A DNA stretch of 8,272 nucleotides from an uncultured Gammaproteobacteria bacterium (GTDB lineage Bacteria; Pseudomonadota; Gammaproteobacteria; Pseudomonadales; Pseudohongiellaceae). A program made the translations under genes and the position numbers. Where the stretch lies: positions 1 to 8,272 of the forward strand of contig CAIYIP010000325.1 of the NCBI GenBank assembly GCA_903926285.1, written 5' to 3'. Below, piece by piece: positions 6,361-8,272 of the stretch. The notes beneath the pieces were generated by a model. The model was not told the origin of the DNA and ran no database searches. It was given only the letters and a program-made list of their open reading frames with translations. Within the stretch, counting starts at the first letter, position 1. Each line of letters opens with the position of its first letter.

Positions 6361-7575
6361 TCATCGATAATTCAGACCCATGGCCTGGCGTACGTCATGC
6401 AAGGTATCGCGTGCACTGTCGCGGGCTTTTTCTGAACCTTCGCTGATGATCGCTTTCACCATGTCGGGGTTGCTTTCAAATTGCCTTGCGCGCTCGCGGA
6501 TTGGTGTCAGTTCGGCAACGATTGCATCTATGACAGGTTGCTTGCACTGCAGGCAACCGATGCCTGCGCTGCGACAGCCAGCCTGCACCCAGTCGCGCGT
6601 ATTCTGGTCCGAGAAAATTTCGTGAAACTGCCATACGGGACACTTGGCTGGATCGCCCGGATCAGTCCTGCGCACACGTGCCGGATCAGTTGGCATGGTT
6701 TTAACCTTGCGATTGATGTCATCGACTTCTTCGCGCAGGGCAATGATGTTGTCGTATGACTTGGACATCTTGCGGCCGTCGAGTCCTGGCATTTTTGCTG
6801 CTGCTGTCAGCTTGGCCTGGGGCTCAGCGAGAATAATCTTGCCACCACCTTCCAGGTAACCGAACAGTCGCTCGCGATCGCCCAGCGTTATGTTGCCCTG
6901 TTCTCTGAGAAGTGCTTGGGCGCGTTCGAGTGCTTCCTGATCACCCTGCTCCTGATATTTTTTGCGCAACTCATCGTAAAGCCTGCCAACTTTCTTGCCC
7001 ATCTTGGCAACAGCCGAGCGAGCAATCTCTTCAAAATCCGAACTTTTGCCATAAAGATGGTTAAAGCGGCGCGCAACTTCACGCGTAAGCTCAACATGGG
7101 CCACCTGATCAGCACCTACGGGAACATGGCCGGCCTGGTAAATCAGGATGTCGGCACTCTGTAGCAACGGATAACCGAGGAAACCATAAGTGTTGATGTC
7201 CTTGTCTTTCAGATTATCCTGCATGTCCTTGTAGCTGGGCACACGCTCAAGCCAGCCCAATGGCGTCATCATGGAAAGCAACAGATGCAGTTCAGCGTGT
7301 TCGGGCACCTTGGACTGGATGAACAGAGTGGCAGCACTTGGCGATACACCAGCGGCGAGCCAGTCAATCACCATGTCCCAGATGCTGTCTTCGATAATGT
7401 GGGGATCTTCGTAATGTGTGGTCAGGGCGTGCCAGTCGGCAACGAAGAAGAAGCACTCATATTCGTGCTGCAACTTGACCCAGTTATGAATAACACCATA
7501 CAAATGCCCAAGATGCAGGCGTCCGGTTGGACGCATACCGGACAACACTCGCCGCTGCGAATCGATGGAACTCAA
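6361..7575 (-). CDS. trpS: Tryptophanyl-tRNA synthetase with inserted domain and Cys4 motif
   Basis: A 404-residue class Ic aminoacyl-tRNA synthetase that charges tRNA-Trp in the cytoplasm. The ATP-binding HIGH motif is HLGH (21-24, in TGRLHLGHL) and the second signature is KMSKS (269-273). Between the tRNA/Trp-binding half (VPVGADQVAHVELTRE) and the KMSKS loop lies an insertion of about 70 residues (about 177-245), rich in charged helix, absent from the 334-residue E. coli enzyme. Near the C-terminus cysteines 312, 334, 341 and 344 form C-x21-C-x6-C-x2-C, very close to the pattern that holds a [4Fe-4S] cluster in Thermotoga maritima TrpRS. The start is TTG at 7575: an in-frame TAA at 7606-7608 and the absence of ATG or GTG leave no alternative, and GGGAG sits six bases upstream. 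It is followed by scpA and preceded by yciO. Confidence 0.96.
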   Translation of the reverse strand: MSSIDSQRRVLSGMRPTGRLHLGHLYGVIHNWVKLQHEYECFFFVADWHALTTHYEDPHIIEDSIWDMVIDWLAAGVSPSAATLFIQSKVPEHAELHLLLSMMTPLGWLERVPSYKDMQDNLKDKDINTYGFLGYPLLQSADILIYQAGHVPVGADQVAHVELTREVARRFNHLYGKSSDFEEIARSAVAKMGKKVGRLYDELRKKYQEQGDQEALERAQALLREQGNITLGDRERLFGYLEGGGKIILAEPQAKLTAAAKMPGLDGRKMSKSYDNIIALREEVDDINRKVKTMPTDPARVRRTDPGDPAKCPVWQFHEIFSDQNTRDWVQAGCRSAGIGCLQCKQPVIDAIVAELTPIRERARQFESNPDMVKAIISEGSEKARDSARDTLHDVRQAMGLNYR

Positions 7576-7581
7576 AACTTG

Positions 7582-7586
7582 CTCCC
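7582..7586 (-). promoter_or_regulatory. Ribosome binding site fixing the TTG start of trpS
   Basis: GGGAG, read on the - strand, lies six bases before the TTG at 7575. With the in-frame stop at 7606-7608 it settles the start of trpS on a non-ATG codon. Confidence 0.75.
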
Positions 7587-7661
7587 GGGCAAAACAACCT
7601 GCCTGTTAATGTGACCTCTGCAGCAATTGGCTTCTGCTTCGGGGTTGATTATTTGGCCGTG

Positions 7662-7667
7662 ATTATA
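7662..7667 (-). promoter_or_regulatory. Candidate -10 box of a trpS-scpA-scpB promoter
   Basis: A perfect TATAAT on the - strand lies in the 135-base gap between yciO and trpS. The matching -35 position (17 bases upstream) reads CCCAAA, unlike TTGACA, and no TGn extension is present, so strength is uncertain. Transcription from here would give a leader of roughly 80 bases. That leader contains no ATG leader peptide or strong hairpin, so tryptophan attenuation is not supported. The rest of the gap shows nothing else I recognise. Confidence 0.45.
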
Positions 7668-7710
7668 GCGGCAAAATTATCCCGTTTGGGAAATGAAAGG
7701 CGTAAGGAAT

Positions 7711-8272
7711 CTAACGAAATGGACTGGCGTCAGCCTTGCCAACACGGATGACTTCAGGTACTCCGGTTTCCAAGTCAATAACGGTTGTTGCCTCACGGCC
7801 GCAAAAGCCAGAATCGATAATAATTTCGACCTGATGCGCGAGTTTGCTCGCAATGTCCTCAACATCAAACAAGGGCTCAATTTCACCCGGCATAATCAAA
7901 CTGCTGCTGACAATAGGTTCATTGAGCTCAGCCAGCAGCGCATCAACAACCGGATGCGCGGGCACCCGAACCCCTATTGTCTTGCGCTTGGGATGTTGCA
8001 GCAGGCGCGGGACTTCTGAGGTAGCTTTGAGAATAAACGTATAAGCCCCTGGTGTATAAGCCTTTAGCAAACGATAGATTGCATTATCAACTCTCGCGTA
8101 GGTGGCAATTTCGGAAAGGTCGCGGCAGACCAGCGTAAAGTTGTGTTTATTATCAACCTGCCGGATCCGAACAATGGTTTCCATTGCTGCCTTGTTACCT
8201 ACCGCACAACCAAGTGCATAAGCGGAGTCCGTGGGGTACACAACAATGCCGCCACTGCGGATACATTCCACC
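7711..8272 (-). CDS. yciO: YciO, Sua5/YciO/YrdC-family protein (5' end outside window)
   Basis: The visible 186 residues match E. coli YciO (206 residues) from near its N-terminus: RSGGIVVYPTDSAYALGC, RIRQVDNKHNFTLVCRDLSE, TPGAYTFILKAT, KRKTIGVRVPAHP, then TTVIDLE and a PEVIRVGKADASPF end. About 20 residues, including the true start, lie beyond base 8272; the first full codon at the edge (GTG) is an internal valine. Family relatives TsaC/Sua5 make threonylcarbamoyl-AMP for the t6A37 modification of tRNA. In YciO the substrate-binding KGRP-x3-PL segment of those enzymes is replaced, as here (RIRQ and NFTL), and the cellular role of YciO is not settled. It stands 135 bases upstream of trpS on the same strand, with no terminator seen between them. 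Confidence 0.9.
   Translation of the reverse strand, partial: VECIRSGGIVVYPTDSAYALGCAVGNKAAMETIVRIRQVDNKHNFTLVCRDLSEIATYARVDNAIYRLLKAYTPGAYTFILKATSEVPRLLQHPKRKTIGVRVPAHPVVDALLAELNEPIVSSSLIMPGEIEPLFDVEDIASKLAHQVEIIIDSGFCGREATTVIDLETGVPEVIRVGKADASPFR

Noticed and set aside
5881..6435. 184-codon open frame on the + strand opposite scpA
   Set aside because: It lies antisense to a clear ScpA and the trpS 3' end, has no ribosome binding site or family resemblance, and is rich in Phe and Cys as expected from reverse reading of acidic codons.
7576..7661. Tryptophan-responsive attenuator, T-box or leader peptide before trpS
   Set aside because: The leader contains no ATG-initiated Trp-rich peptide, no T-box signature and only four-base-pair hairpins without a T-run.
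1..8272. CRISPR array, insertion sequence, prophage, toxin-antitoxin or defence system
   Set aside because: No direct repeat arrays, terminal inverted repeats, transposase, integrase or defence motifs were seen. All substantial open frames are housekeeping genes or their shadows.

Overview
The window is a stretch of ordinary bacterial chromosome, almost certainly from a gammaproteobacterium of the Pseudomonas/Oceanospirillales/Cellvibrio-like assemblage. This rests on gene order and protein character: the block mtaD-ubiG-mupP(gph)-yciK is a Pseudomonas-type arrangement, and yciO, trpS, scpA, scpB and rluB are commonly grouped in related genomes. The species cannot be named from the sequence alone. 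Base composition looks even throughout, and no island, phage, insertion sequence, tRNA, rRNA or CRISPR array was found.

Left half (about 70-3585, + strand): four tightly packed genes, likely one operon. They are an MTA/SAH deaminase-type amidohydrolase (mtaD), the ubiquinone O-methyltransferase UbiG (start overlapping the mtaD stop as ATGA), a HAD phosphatase of the MupP/Gph type (TTG start) and a YciK-type short-chain dehydrogenase. MtaD and UbiG make biochemical sense together: UbiG releases S-adenosylhomocysteine, which MtaD-family enzymes can deaminate.

Right half (8272 down to 3619, - strand): a partial yciO (Sua5/YciO/YrdC family, running off the window), then trpS (TTG start, perfect TATAAT upstream, and a Cys4 motif like that of iron-sulfur TrpRS), scpA and scpB (condensin kleisin and its winged-helix partner, ATGA overlap), a strong intrinsic terminator, and rluB (23S rRNA pseudouridine synthase with a basic tail). 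The two halves converge at 3585/3619 with only 33 bases between stop codons.

The largest non-coding stretches are about 70-140 bases: 1-69 (open at its left end), 4558-4696 and 7576-7710. I see no convincing undescribed system. The points most worth a second look are the TrpS cysteine cluster plus its roughly 70-residue insertion, the terminator isolating rluB from scpB, a 10-codon mini-ORF overlapping the scpA start, and the translational coupling of mtaD to ubiG.
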